The position numbers and the translations under genes are program-made. From contig JADJII010000002.1 of the NCBI GenBank assembly GCA_016707075.1, positions 310,001-374,000 on the forward strand: 64,000 nucleotides of DNA, given 5' to 3'. This document shows, in pieces, positions 7,834 through 15,129 of this stretch. The notes below the pieces were generated by a model. It was not told the origin of the DNA. It made no database searches and saw nothing but the letters and a program-made list of their open reading frames with translations. Origin of the DNA: Egaibacter danicus. Lineage in GTDB: Bacteria > Pseudomonadota > Gammaproteobacteria > Burkholderiales > Burkholderiaceae_C. Numbering within the stretch: position 1 is the stretch's first letter; every line of letters starts with the position of its first letter.

Positions 7834-8505
7834 GTGAGCGCGCGCGTTGACCATGAAGACCTTGCCGTTGGTGCGTGCTACGCGATGGCGCACGCTGTCA
7901 ACGTTCTCGAGGATGCCGCGATCCTGTACTCACAGAAGCGCGCCTCAAGCAGCTTCCACCTTGCTGTCATGGCTCGCGAGGAACTTGGACGCTTCAATCT
8001 TCTCGCGGAGCTGCATTACGGATTGCCCGCCAACGAGTGCGTTGACGCCACCGAGCTCGCGCGACACTTGGAACCTCACAAGATTAAGCTTCTGGCAGGC
8101 CAATCGGTTGTGCCCGTGCCTATGACGCCCGAGCAACTAAAGGCGTGGCAAGCCGCCATCGAGCGAAATGATGAAACGGCGAGTTCAGCCATCTCACAAC
8201 AGATTCGCACGAGCGCCGCAAAGCTGAAGCCTCACCAAGCGGCGGCGTTGCACCAACGTCGACTCAAGGCTCAATATGTTGACCTTGACCCACAAACGGG
8301 TCAATGGTCCCGCCCCTCCGAAGTGTCGATGGCTGACGCGTCCACGCTCATCCGCATCGTCATGGCTGAGATTGCAAATGCACTTATTGCCGCTCAGGGT
8401 GCTGCGTGGCTTCACGCCGCATTCGCTAGCATCGGAGAACGCAGAACTGAAATGGGCCCGTTCATGCATCGCATCTTTGCGCGTCTGGGCGAAGGCGATG
8501 CCTAA
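7834..8505 (+). CDS. AbiV-like (HEPN) abortive infection protein
   Basis: A 223-residue, all-helical-looking protein resembling the AbiV family of phage abortive-infection proteins. The diagnostic segment is NVLEDAAILYSQKRASSSFH followed by LAVMAREELGRFNLL (residues 23-57), matching the AbiV pattern of a small helix pair and LA.LA.EELGK. R77-x4-H82 (RHLEPH) followed by KIKLL fits the HEPN Rx4-6H motif and the HK.K signature of AbiV-type HEPN domains. AbiV of Lactococcus blocks phage protein synthesis; by inference this is an RNA- or translation-targeting defence gene. GTG at 7834 is the best start. Apart from the doubtful peptide upstream it stands alone between two related hairpins, next to rnpB, with slightly lower GC than its surroundings by eye, which fits an acquired gene. 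Confidence 0.65.
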   Translation: MSARVDHEDLAVGACYAMAHAVNVLEDAAILYSQKRASSSFHLAVMAREELGRFNLLAELHYGLPANECVDATELARHLEPHKIKLLAGQSVVPVPMTPEQLKAWQAAIERNDETASSAISQQIRTSAAKLKPHQAAALHQRRLKAQYVDLDPQTGQWSRPSEVSMADASTLIRIVMAEIANALIAAQGAAWLHAAFASIGERRTEMGPFMHRIFARLGEGDA

Positions 8506-8555
8506 ACGTTCTTTCTGAATGTCCCTTTAAGGCCCCTCAAACCTCAACCACTGCA

Positions 8556-8641
8556 GTGCGGCGAGTCAGGCGCGAATGTTGGGGGCGATTTCAAAAAGCG
8601 AAGCGTATGAGCCCCCGGCATTCGCGGCTGACTCGCCGCAC
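8556..8641. repeat. Long hairpin repeat, right copy (conserved 24-nt loop, inverted)
   Basis: 31-base arms (8556-8586 and 8611-8641) pair with only three mismatches around the loop 8587-8610, which is the exact reverse complement of loop 7535-7558. Arm sequences differ completely from the left hairpin, so the two share only the loop. It lies between the AbiV-like gene and the convergent Rrf2 gene, 35 bases from the latter's stop. Confidence 0.85.
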
Positions 8642-8676
8642 GGGTACGGGTTACCCGAGACCGTGCAATGTATAGG

Positions 8677-9207
8677 TCAACTTTTGGCCAGCAGCGACTG
8701 GCCAAACGCGAACACGGAATTGGGCGCCGTGGTCCGCACCGGCTCCAGCCGGGGTTTCTTGAACACGCCCCGCTTGGCCGGCTGCTTTTCCTCGGCCTTG
8801 AAGCCCTTGGCAAGTTGCTGTAATACCAGGCTTCGCAAGGTGATGGATTGCATGTACTCCTCTACCTTCGAGTTCAACGCGTCCCACAGGGCCTGGGTCA
8901 TATCTTGCGCAGAGTCATGCGTTGCCATGGATGCCGTCTCACTGGGCGCTTCGCCCTCGACGGCGCCAATGATGTCTGCCACCGTGATGCTGTCCGCACG
9001 ATGCCCCAGTGCGTATCCGCCACCAGGTCCGCGTGTGCTCTCCACCAGGCCGTGCTGGCGCAGCTTGCTGAACATCTGCTCCAGGTACGACAGCGAAATC
9101 TGGTGACGCACCGCAATTTCAGACAGCGGTACAGGACCGGATTTCTCGCGCAGCGCGACGTCGATCATCGCGGTAACGGCAAATCGACCTTTGGTACTTA
9201 AACGCAT
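8677..9207 (-). CDS. Rrf2 family regulator, IscR-like but without cysteines
   Basis: A 176-residue Rrf2-type winged-helix regulator, closest in wording to IscR (MRLSTKGRFAVTAMIDVALRE, LSYLEQMFSKLR, LVESTRGPGGGYALG). IscR binds a 2Fe-2S cluster through three cysteines and a histidine around residues 92-107; the equivalent stretch here is SETASMATHDSAQDMTQALW, and the whole protein contains no cysteine, so it cannot sense Fe-S status in the IscR way. The C-terminal 45 residues are basic and Pro-rich. The start at 9207 has AGGAG 9 bases upstream. The gene is divergent from an NhaR-like gene, and the 139-base gap contains two inverted repeats. Confidence 0.85.
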   Translation of the reverse strand: MRLSTKGRFAVTAMIDVALREKSGPVPLSEIAVRHQISLSYLEQMFSKLRQHGLVESTRGPGGGYALGHRADSITVADIIGAVEGEAPSETASMATHDSAQDMTQALWDALNSKVEEYMQSITLRSLVLQQLAKGFKAEEKQPAKRGVFKKPRLEPVRTTAPNSVFAFGQSLLAKS

Positions 9208-9248
9208 ATCGGTATCTCCTGACAACGTCACTGGATGTGTGACAACTT

Positions 9249-9264
9249 GAACTATAGGAAGTTC
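9249..9264. promoter_or_regulatory. Inverted repeat in the Rrf2/NhaR-like divergent region
   Basis: GAACT and AGTTC arms separated by 6 bases (flanked by CTT and CAT) lie about 45 bases upstream of the Rrf2 start. It may be an operator for either regulator; it does not match the IscR type 1 site. Confidence 0.3.
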
Positions 9265-9281
9265 ATTACTTCGCGTAAATT

Positions 9282-9314
9282 CGTATTTTTGACAATTTAA
9301 CTTCGAAAAATACG
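9282..9314. promoter_or_regulatory. Inverted repeat upstream of NhaR-like LysR gene
   Basis: Arms CGTATTTTT and AAAAATACG are perfectly complementary with a 15-base spacer that holds TTGACA overlap at 9289-9294. CATAAT at 9315-9320 is a possible -10 element, but the spacer would be 20 bases. Position and symmetry suit an autoregulatory LysR site. Confidence 0.4.
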
Positions 9315-9346
9315 CATAATAAGAACCTGCTTTCAGGAGAAACCCG

Positions 9347-10243
9347 ATGAATTTCAAGCACTTGCATTACTTTTGGGTCACCGCCAAAGCCGGCGGCGTC
9401 ATGCGTGCAGGCGAGCAGTTGCACACCACCCCCCAAACTCTGTCTGGCCAGATCAAGCTGCTGGAAGACTGGCTGGGCCGCAAACTCTTCCGCAAAAGTG
9501 GCCGTCAACTGGAGCTGACTGAAGACGGCCGGCTGGCACTCGGCTACGCTGACCAGATCTTCACGTTGGGTGCCGAGATGGAAACTGCATTGCGTGAGGC
9601 TCGCGGTGGCCAGCGGGTGCTGGACTTCCGGGTGGGCGTGGCCGACTCGGTGGCCAAATCAGTCGCCTACCGCCTGCTGGAGCCTGCCCTGAATCTGGCA
9701 GAGCCGGTCCGGCTGATCTGCAGCGAAGGCAAGTTTCCTGATCTGCTGGCCCAGCTGGCGCTGCACCGTCTCGACCTGGTGATTGCGGATGAGCCCATGT
9801 CCCGGCGTATCAGTGTCAAGGCGTTCAACCATCCACTGGGGAGCACGGCAATGAGCTTCTTTTGCGCGCCTCAGCTCAAACCGCGGCTCAAAGGCAAGTT
9901 CCCCGCGTGCCTGAACGACATGCCCATGCTGATTCAGGGCGCGTCAGCCTCGGTGCGGCAACAACTGGAGGGGTGGCTCACCCGCTATCAGATTCATCCT
10001 CGCGTGATTGGCGAGTTTGACGACGGCGCGCTGATGACGGCTTTTGGACGCGAAGGGCGGGGCGTGTTCATGGCGCCCAGCGTGCTGGAAGCCGAAACGG
10101 TCGCCCAGTTTGGCGTGGAGGTCATCGGGCGCACCGATGAGCTGGTGGAGGAATTCTTTGCGGTGTCGGTGGAGCGGCGCATCTCACATCCCTGCGTGCT
10201 GGCCATCACCGACGCGGCGCGCGGCCAGCTGTTCAGCGCCTGA
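9347..10243 (+). CDS. LysR family regulator, NhaR-like
   Basis: A 298-residue LysR protein whose opening MNFKHLHYFWVTAKAGGV is that of NhaR, the activator of Na+/H+ antiporter genes in E. coli, and whose effector domain (VGVADSVAKSVAYRLLEPAL, CSEGKFPDLLAQLALHRLD) also follows NhaR. No antiporter gene is in the window, so the target is unknown; in Burkholderiales NhaR-like regulators are often away from nhaA. CAGGAG precedes the ATG by 7 bases. It is followed after 11 bases by the convergent S4/pseudouridine synthase-like gene. Confidence 0.8.
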   Translation: MNFKHLHYFWVTAKAGGVMRAGEQLHTTPQTLSGQIKLLEDWLGRKLFRKSGRQLELTEDGRLALGYADQIFTLGAEMETALREARGGQRVLDFRVGVADSVAKSVAYRLLEPALNLAEPVRLICSEGKFPDLLAQLALHRLDLVIADEPMSRRISVKAFNHPLGSTAMSFFCAPQLKPRLKGKFPACLNDMPMLIQGASASVRQQLEGWLTRYQIHPRVIGEFDDGALMTAFGREGRGVFMAPSVLEAETVAQFGVEVIGRTDELVEEFFAVSVERRISHPCVLAITDAARGQLFSA

Positions 10244-10254
10244 AATCTGAACTT

Positions 10255-11094
10255 CTAAAACCGCTCGTGCGCCTGCAGATAGCGCCACTGCCCGATCGGC
10301 AGCTGCGTCATCGACACCCGCCCGATGCGCAGGCGCTTCATGCTGAGAATCTCCAGCCCCACGCGCTCACACAGGTAGGCAATCAGACCCAGGTGCACAC
10401 CCTTCAGCGCAAAGCGCAGCTTGCTGGATTTCTCGCCCGTGCTGTTGAGACTGACCTTGACCGGCGGTAGCGGCCTGCCATCAGCAGACTGCATGTGGTT
10501 AATGCGCTGCAGGCTCTCGGGCGGCACCTCGCCTGCCACTTCGACAATGATTTCCTGCTCCATCTCACCGGCGTCTTCAGTTAGCTTGCGTGCCACGCGC
10601 CAGTCTTGTGTGTAGACCACCAGACCACCCGCGCCTGTTTCCAGTGGCACGGTGGCGGTGAGTTTGGCAAAGTGCCGTTTCAGCAGGCGGGTGCCGGAGG
10701 CGTCGTCTGTTGCGTGGTTGGCTACTTGCAGCAACTGCTGCGCGGGTTTGACCTGTCGATTGGCTTCACCCGGTGCAGCCAGCGCGTCATAACCCGGCGG
10801 CTTGTGTAGCAGCAGTGTCACCGGCAACAGCTCCAGCAAGCTCGCATCGGGATCAACTGCAACTTTCTGGGTGGATACCCGAAACATGGGCTCTTCCACC
10901 ACCTTGCCATCCACGCTCACCCAGCCTCCCTCAATGTATTGCTCGGCCTCGCGGCGCGAACACGGCACCAGCTCGGCCACACGTTTGGACAAGCGCTCAG
11001 CTGGCGGCTGCGCCGCAGCCTGCCTTGCGTCTGACATGCGGGGCCTGGGAGTCAGCTTGAGTTTGGGTTTGGGTTCTGCCATCATTGAAGCCAT
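10255..11094 (-). CDS. RsuA/RluF-family S4-domain protein with altered active site
   Basis: A 279-residue protein with an S4 RNA-binding domain (about residues 33-80) followed by an RsuA/RluF-type pseudouridine synthase fold (LLHKPPGYDALA, VEVAGEVP, LRIGRVSMTQLPIGQWRYL). In active enzymes the loop reads GRLDxxTxGLL with a catalytic aspartate; here the aligned stretch is VPLETGAGGLVV (residues 149-160), so the aspartate position holds glutamate and the GR is missing. It is either a non-catalytic RNA-binding relative or an unusual enzyme. The start at 11094 has GGAGG 8 bases upstream. Its start codon overlaps that of the divergent gene in the palindrome CATG. Confidence 0.8.
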   Translation of the reverse strand: MASMMAEPKPKLKLTPRPRMSDARQAAAQPPAERLSKRVAELVPCSRREAEQYIEGGWVSVDGKVVEEPMFRVSTQKVAVDPDASLLELLPVTLLLHKPPGYDALAAPGEANRQVKPAQQLLQVANHATDDASGTRLLKRHFAKLTATVPLETGAGGLVVYTQDWRVARKLTEDAGEMEQEIIVEVAGEVPPESLQRINHMQSADGRPLPPVKVSLNSTGEKSSKLRFALKGVHLGLIAYLCERVGLEILSMKRLRIGRVSMTQLPIGQWRYLQAHERF

Positions 11095-11461
11095 GTTAAC
11101 TGCCTCCACTCCCCCCATCCACGGCTTTCACGCCCATGTGTACTTCGATGGGCAAACCGTGGCGCAGGCCCGTGCGCTATGTGAGGCCGCCGCCCAGACC
11201 TTCCCGTTGAAGATGGGCCGTGTACATGAGAAACCCGTGGGTCCGCACCCGGACTGGAGCTGCCAGCTGGCTTTCAAGCCCGCGCTGTTTGGTGAGGTGA
11301 TTCCCTGGCTGGCCATGAACCGCAAGGGGCTCGTTGTGTTTATTCACCCCATCAGCGACAACGACCTGGTGGACCACCGTGATCGTGCCATGTGGATGGG
11401 TGCCGTGCGCCCGCTGGACCTGAGCGTGCTGGGCGAAGGGCCGGGGGAATACGACCTTTAG
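11093..11461 (+). CDS. DOPA 4,5-dioxygenase family protein
   Basis: A 122-residue member of the DOPA 4,5-dioxygenase-like family (extradiol ring-cleaving in fungi and plants; function in bacteria mostly unknown). Family marks are IHGFHAHVYFD near the start, HEKPVGPHPDWSCQL in the middle and FIHPISDNDLVDH, whose histidines could bind iron. It is divergent from the S4-domain gene, and the two start codons share bases 11093-11094. Only a weak purine stretch (TTGAAG) precedes the ATG. Confidence 0.8.
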   Translation: MLTASTPPIHGFHAHVYFDGQTVAQARALCEAAAQTFPLKMGRVHEKPVGPHPDWSCQLAFKPALFGEVIPWLAMNRKGLVVFIHPISDNDLVDHRDRAMWMGAVRPLDLSVLGEGPGEYDL

Positions 11462-11483
11462 CCTGCCCAACTGTTAGGTACTG

Positions 11484-12671
11484 CTAGGATTTTGCGTGTG
11501 TGCCCCGCTGGCGCGCCGCCCACCAACTCATCGCCATCGACGCCAACAACCCGGCCAGTGCAAACCAGTGCAGCGAGTCCATGCCGTCATGCGCAATCAA
11601 CCAACCACCACTGCCCGCGCCTAACGCCTGGCCCGCATACATCGCTGAGGTGTTCAGCGCAATCGAGCCTGACGCCAGTGCCGGGGCAATGCCCACCAAC
11701 CGCGCCTGCTGAGCCGAATTGGAAGAAAAACAGCCCAGCGCCCAAGGGATGATGATCAGCCCGGCCAGCAGCAGACTGGTGCCCAGCGGCCACAGCAGCA
11801 GACTCAGCGCCATGCTGCACACACCCAGCATCACCGATCTGGATGCGCCCAGCCGGTCAATGTTGCGGGACATCAGCACATTGCCGACAAAACCAAACAG
11901 GCCAAACCACGCAAACAGCAAACTCAATTGCACCGGCGTGAACTGCAGCTGCACCTTGAAATACGGTGCAAAGTAGGAAAACAGCACAAACTGGCCAGTC
12001 GAATACAGCAGCGTCACGGCTACGCACAACATCAGCGCTTTGGACTGCAGTGCTTCACCCCAGGCCGCCCGCGAGAGTGCAGGCGGCTTGATGCCATTGG
12101 GCATGGCTCGCCACACCCACACAGCGCTGATCAGGCTCAGCAGCGCCACAAATGCAAATGCACTGCGCCAGCCCAGCGTGCCGCCAATCCAGGCCCCCAG
12201 CGGCATGCCCAGCACCGACGCCACCGACCAGCCCAGAAAAACAAATGTGATGGCACGCCCCCGCTGCTCCGGTGCCACCAGCAAACCCACACACGCGGCC
12301 GCCTGCGGCGTGAAGATGGCCGGCGACACCACCGACAGCACCCGCACCACCATCAGTGAACCAAAGTCCGGCATCAGCGCGCTCAAACCCAGAAACACGG
12401 CGTACCACAGCATGGACAACGCCAGCAGACGCCGCCGGTCCCATCCCGCCACCACGCTGGCAAACAGCGGCGCACCCACGCACATCACTGCCGCGGCAGC
12501 GGTGATGAGCTGTCCGGCCACCGGCACCGAGATGGCCAGCGAGCTGCTGATGTCATTCAGCGTGCCGGGCACGACCATCACGCCGGTACCGATGACGAAG
12601 TTGCCAAAAAGCAAAGGCCATAGGACTTTAGGCAGCGGTGTGGCCGCCGGGGTTGCCGGAGCATTGGACAT
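11484..12671 (-). CDS. MFS transporter (AraJ/drug-efflux type)
   Basis: A 395-residue, 12-helix major facilitator superfamily protein. The cytoplasmic loop motif between helices 2 and 3 appears as SVVAGWDRRRLLAL, and motif C-like sequence GWSVASVLGMPLGAWIGGTLGWRSAF is found around helix 5. It resembles the arabinose-efflux/AraJ-like drug/H+ antiporters. The substrate cannot be inferred. The start at 12671 (MSNAPATPAATPLPKVLW) is chosen because the hydrophobic core begins shortly after; an upstream in-frame extension is unlike the family. It is convergent with the DOPA-dioxygenase-like gene (22-base gap). Confidence 0.85.
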   Translation of the reverse strand: MSNAPATPAATPLPKVLWPLLFGNFVIGTGVMVVPGTLNDISSSLAISVPVAGQLITAAAAVMCVGAPLFASVVAGWDRRRLLALSMLWYAVFLGLSALMPDFGSLMVVRVLSVVSPAIFTPQAAACVGLLVAPEQRGRAITFVFLGWSVASVLGMPLGAWIGGTLGWRSAFAFVALLSLISAVWVWRAMPNGIKPPALSRAAWGEALQSKALMLCVAVTLLYSTGQFVLFSYFAPYFKVQLQFTPVQLSLLFAWFGLFGFVGNVLMSRNIDRLGASRSVMLGVCSMALSLLLWPLGTSLLLAGLIIIPWALGCFSSNSAQQARLVGIAPALASGSIALNTSAMYAGQALGAGSGGWLIAHDGMDSLHWFALAGLLASMAMSWWAARQRGTHAKS

Positions 12672-12834
12672 AAGGTACGGGAGGAATTGGGAGCCGGACA
12701 GACGCGGCAGAATGGTGACATTCTCGCAGTGTGGTGATTTGGCGGGTGTCCTGGGTTTGACAGCCACCGTTGTTCTGGTGGCGCATGCAAAAATTACCGC
12801 TCCCCAAACCACGCCATCATTGCGGGCACTACCC

Positions 12835-13035
12835 ATGGAAACACCAAGACTCCGGGTCGGGAAACCGATCTCACCCGAGCAGTTCGATGAATTGACCGAC
12901 GAGCAACTGGCCCGTCTGGTGCCCCGCGCCTACCGCGAGTTTTTCCCTGGCAAGGACTTCTGTGCCGACGGCTATTTCTACCTGCACGACGGCAATGCGT
13001 GGAGCTTCTACAAGGGCGGGTTTGTGGACGACTGA
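12835..13035 (+). CDS. Small conserved-looking hypothetical protein (66 aa)
   Basis: A 66-residue frame, METPRLRVGKPISPEQFDEL and onward, ending FYLHDGNAWSFYKGGFVDD. The composition (acidic, several aromatic residues, balanced use) looks like a real small protein, but I do not recognise a family. Its last 28 bases overlap the 3' end of the convergent Nudix-MBL gene. No strong ribosome site precedes the ATG. A much longer upstream extension exists in frame, but it runs antisense to the MFS gene and is rejected. Confidence 0.5.
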   Translation: METPRLRVGKPISPEQFDELTDEQLARLVPRAYREFFPGKDFCADGYFYLHDGNAWSFYKGGFVDD

Positions 13036-14672
13036 ATCCGCTGCACATGCGCCAGCAGCGAGCGTTTGGCGACCGGCCACATGCGCGGTGGTACGTCGTC
13101 ATAGGCTTTTGAAACCCAGTCGTCCATGGTGCCGTCCGGCAGGGCCTGCATCACCCGCAGAATCTTGGCTTCGCGCTTCAGGCGGTGGGCTTTGAGGTGG
13201 GCGATAGCGTCGCTAGCTCGGGCCAGCGCGTAGCCGTGGGCGGGCAGGATGAAATCGATGTGGTGTGCTTCGCAGGCCGCGGTCAGGATATCCAGCGACG
13301 TCAGGTAATCGGTCATGTCGCCATCGGGTGGGTCGATCACGGTGGTGCTGCCGTTCAGGATGTGGTCGCCGCTGAACAGCAGGCCATCTTCCAGCAACAC
13401 CAGGCACAGGTGGTTGGCGGCATGGCCCGGGGTGTAAATAACCTTTAAAGTATGAGCCAAATCGGCATCTAGCCCTCGTCCATTATGCGTTAGTAGCTCC
13501 TGATTTTGTAGCGTTCTGTCGGGCGTGAACTCACTGGCCGCACGGGATGTGGGAGCGCTGGGCAGGCCCAAGATGGGCGGCTGGGGGTGGCCGTTTTTCA
13601 CGCACAGCGCCTGCAGCGGCCGCGCGCCGGGCGAGTGGTCCGGATGCGAATGGGTGCAGACAATCTGGTGGATGTCGCCACCCGCTGCGCGCCACAGCTT
13701 TTCAATGTGCTCGGGGTCGGCTGGGCCGGGGTCGATCACGGTGTAGCCAGTGTTGGGGTCACCCACCAGGTAGCTGTTGGTGCCGGGGCCGGTCATCGCG
13801 CCGGGGTTGGGCGCGGTCAGCCGCATCACGTTGCGCAGCAGTTGCACGGGCTGTTCGGTCTGCCAGTCCAGGTGGTGCACGATCTGCCCGTCGGGCGACA
13901 CCAGCTCCAGCTCGCCATACGGATGCTCGTGCTCCATGTAGCGCGCCTCCCTGCCCGCCAGAAACCCGGCGCGCGGGCAGCTGGTCCACAGTGGCTGCTC
14001 GGTGGCCGCACAGGCCTGCAGCACGGCGTCCACGGTGGCAAAGGATTGCAGGCGCTCCAGCGTGCGGATGGTGGGAAAAATGATGAAGAAGTTGCCTGCC
14101 TCGTGCCGGGCCAGCGCATCTGCCGGGCGCACCCACACGGGCTCGAACTGCTCGGACTCGTCGGCCACCGGCGTCTGCCCTTCGGGCATGCGCGCCACCA
14201 GAAACGGCACGTCAAAACGGCGCGACAGGTCGCGGTCGGTGATCCAGTGCGCCAGCACAAACACCTCGTCAGCGCACAGCGTCAGGCCACGCGCCTTGCA
14301 TTGGGCGGCGAACGGCGCCTTGCGGTCCAGCGCAGCAATGTCGGCGGTGGTGGGCGATGTGCCGTCCGCGTGGCGGGCCAGCAGCACGCCCAGCTCTTCA
14401 AAACTCTCGCGGATGGCCGCGATGGCTTGTGTGAGGTGCAGGTCGCTTTGGGTGGCGCGTCTTGTCGATTGCGCATGACTGGTTGCGTCGGCTGCGTCCA
14501 CACCGCCACCGGGGAAGACGTAGGCACCGGGCGCGAAGCTGGCTGTCGTCGAGCGACGGGTCATCAGGACCTCGATGCCTTGCGGACTGTCGCGCAGCAG
14601 GAGGACCGTTGCGGCTGGGCGGGTGGCAACCGGTTCGCGCTGGGTGTGGAGGAGTTGGGATATTCTGACCAT
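13008..14672 (-). CDS. Nudix hydrolase fused to metallo-beta-lactamase-fold hydrolase
   Basis: A 554-residue two-domain protein. The N-terminal half is a Nudix domain (AATVLLLRD, then GAYVFPGGGVD and the Nudix helix RESFEELG); the C-terminal half is a metallo-beta-lactamase fold with the metal motif THSHPDHSPGA and the later ligands TPGHAANH and FSGDHIL, resembling LACTB2-like hydrolases. Nudix domains cleave nucleoside diphosphate-X compounds; LACTB2-type proteins act on RNA or thioesters, so a joint nucleotide or acyl-CoA repair role is only inference. Residues about 388-405 (LQNQELLTHNGRGLDADL) come from the dispersed element. The start at 14672 (MVRISQLLHTQREP) lacks a clear ribosome site; GTG or ATG codons further upstream are possible. 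Confidence 0.85.
   Translation of the reverse strand: MVRISQLLHTQREPVATRPAATVLLLRDSPQGIEVLMTRRSTTASFAPGAYVFPGGGVDAADATSHAQSTRRATQSDLHLTQAIAAIRESFEELGVLLARHADGTSPTTADIAALDRKAPFAAQCKARGLTLCADEVFVLAHWITDRDLSRRFDVPFLVARMPEGQTPVADESEQFEPVWVRPADALARHEAGNFFIIFPTIRTLERLQSFATVDAVLQACAATEQPLWTSCPRAGFLAGREARYMEHEHPYGELELVSPDGQIVHHLDWQTEQPVQLLRNVMRLTAPNPGAMTGPGTNSYLVGDPNTGYTVIDPGPADPEHIEKLWRAAGGDIHQIVCTHSHPDHSPGARPLQALCVKNGHPQPPILGLPSAPTSRAASEFTPDRTLQNQELLTHNGRGLDADLAHTLKVIYTPGHAANHLCLVLLEDGLLFSGDHILNGSTTVIDPPDGDMTDYLTSLDILTAACEAHHIDFILPAHGYALARASDAIAHLKAHRLKREAKILRVMQALPDGTMDDWVSKAYDDVPPRMWPVAKRSLLAHVQRIQSSTNPPL
13459..13512 (-). repeat. ~54 bp dispersed element inside the MBL domain
   Basis: Reverse orientation: CATCTAGCCCTCGTCCATTATGCG followed by TTAGTAGCTCCTGATTTTGTAGC, in frame with the host gene. 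Read in the host gene's sense it encodes LQNQELLTHNGRGL, the same peptide type that forms the C-termini of MurC and Mpl. Confidence 0.8.
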
Positions 14673-14707
14673 TTGGTGATTTTGCACTCCGTGCAGGGGT
14701 TTGTTTT

Positions 14708-15059
14708 CCCCACTCACTCCCCCAGCTCCTCTCCCGCCCCGCCGGGCGGAAGAGGGGAGCCTTATTTGGTTGTTGGTGTCTTGTTACGGAAATATTGGGG
14801 AAGATCCCCACTGTTTTTTTGAGTGGCAAGGCTTCAGGTGTTGAGTTCCGAGCGCCGGAGGCGCAACGGTTTGCGGCTGTTTCAACTCCCCTTCAACCCG
14901 GGCCGCCTCCGGCGCTCGGAACTAGTACCCGGAAACCTCAACACACCAAGAGCAGTGGTGACCTCTCCCGATATTTCCCCATCCGGCGCGCAGAAGCAAA
15001 ATCAAAGGCTCCCTCTTCCGCCCGGCGGGGCGGGAGAGGGCGGGGGGAGTGAGTGGGGG
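14708..15059. repeat. 350-bp imperfect palindrome upstream of dapF
   Basis: Three pairs of arms are all centred on 14883.5: outer CCCCACTCACTCCCCC plus a 28-base core starting CTCTCCCGCC (about 14708-14764) with 15005-15059; a middle pair of about 26 bases with mismatches (14788-14813 and 14954-14979, GGAAATAT against ATATTTCC); and an inner perfect 19-base pair 14845-14863 with 14904-14922. The central loop is about 40 bases. It accounts for almost the entire 457-base gap between the Nudix-MBL start and dapF; no gene is visible in the gap. It could act as a very strong cruciform or terminator, or be two inverted copies of a small mobile element. Confidence 0.75.
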
Positions 15060-15129
15060 CTACAAAAGCAAGTAAACAAGCGAACCCAACAGAAAGAAGA
15101 AGAGAAAAACAAAAAGAGATAATCCAACT

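Noticed and set aside
12040..12834. Long N-terminal extension of the small gene at 12835
   Set aside because: It runs antisense to the MFS transporter, whose helices are clear; the extension has shadow-like composition.
13587..14822. 411-codon open frame antisense to the Nudix-MBL gene
   Set aside because: High-GC shadow of a gene with clear Nudix and MBL motifs on the other strand.
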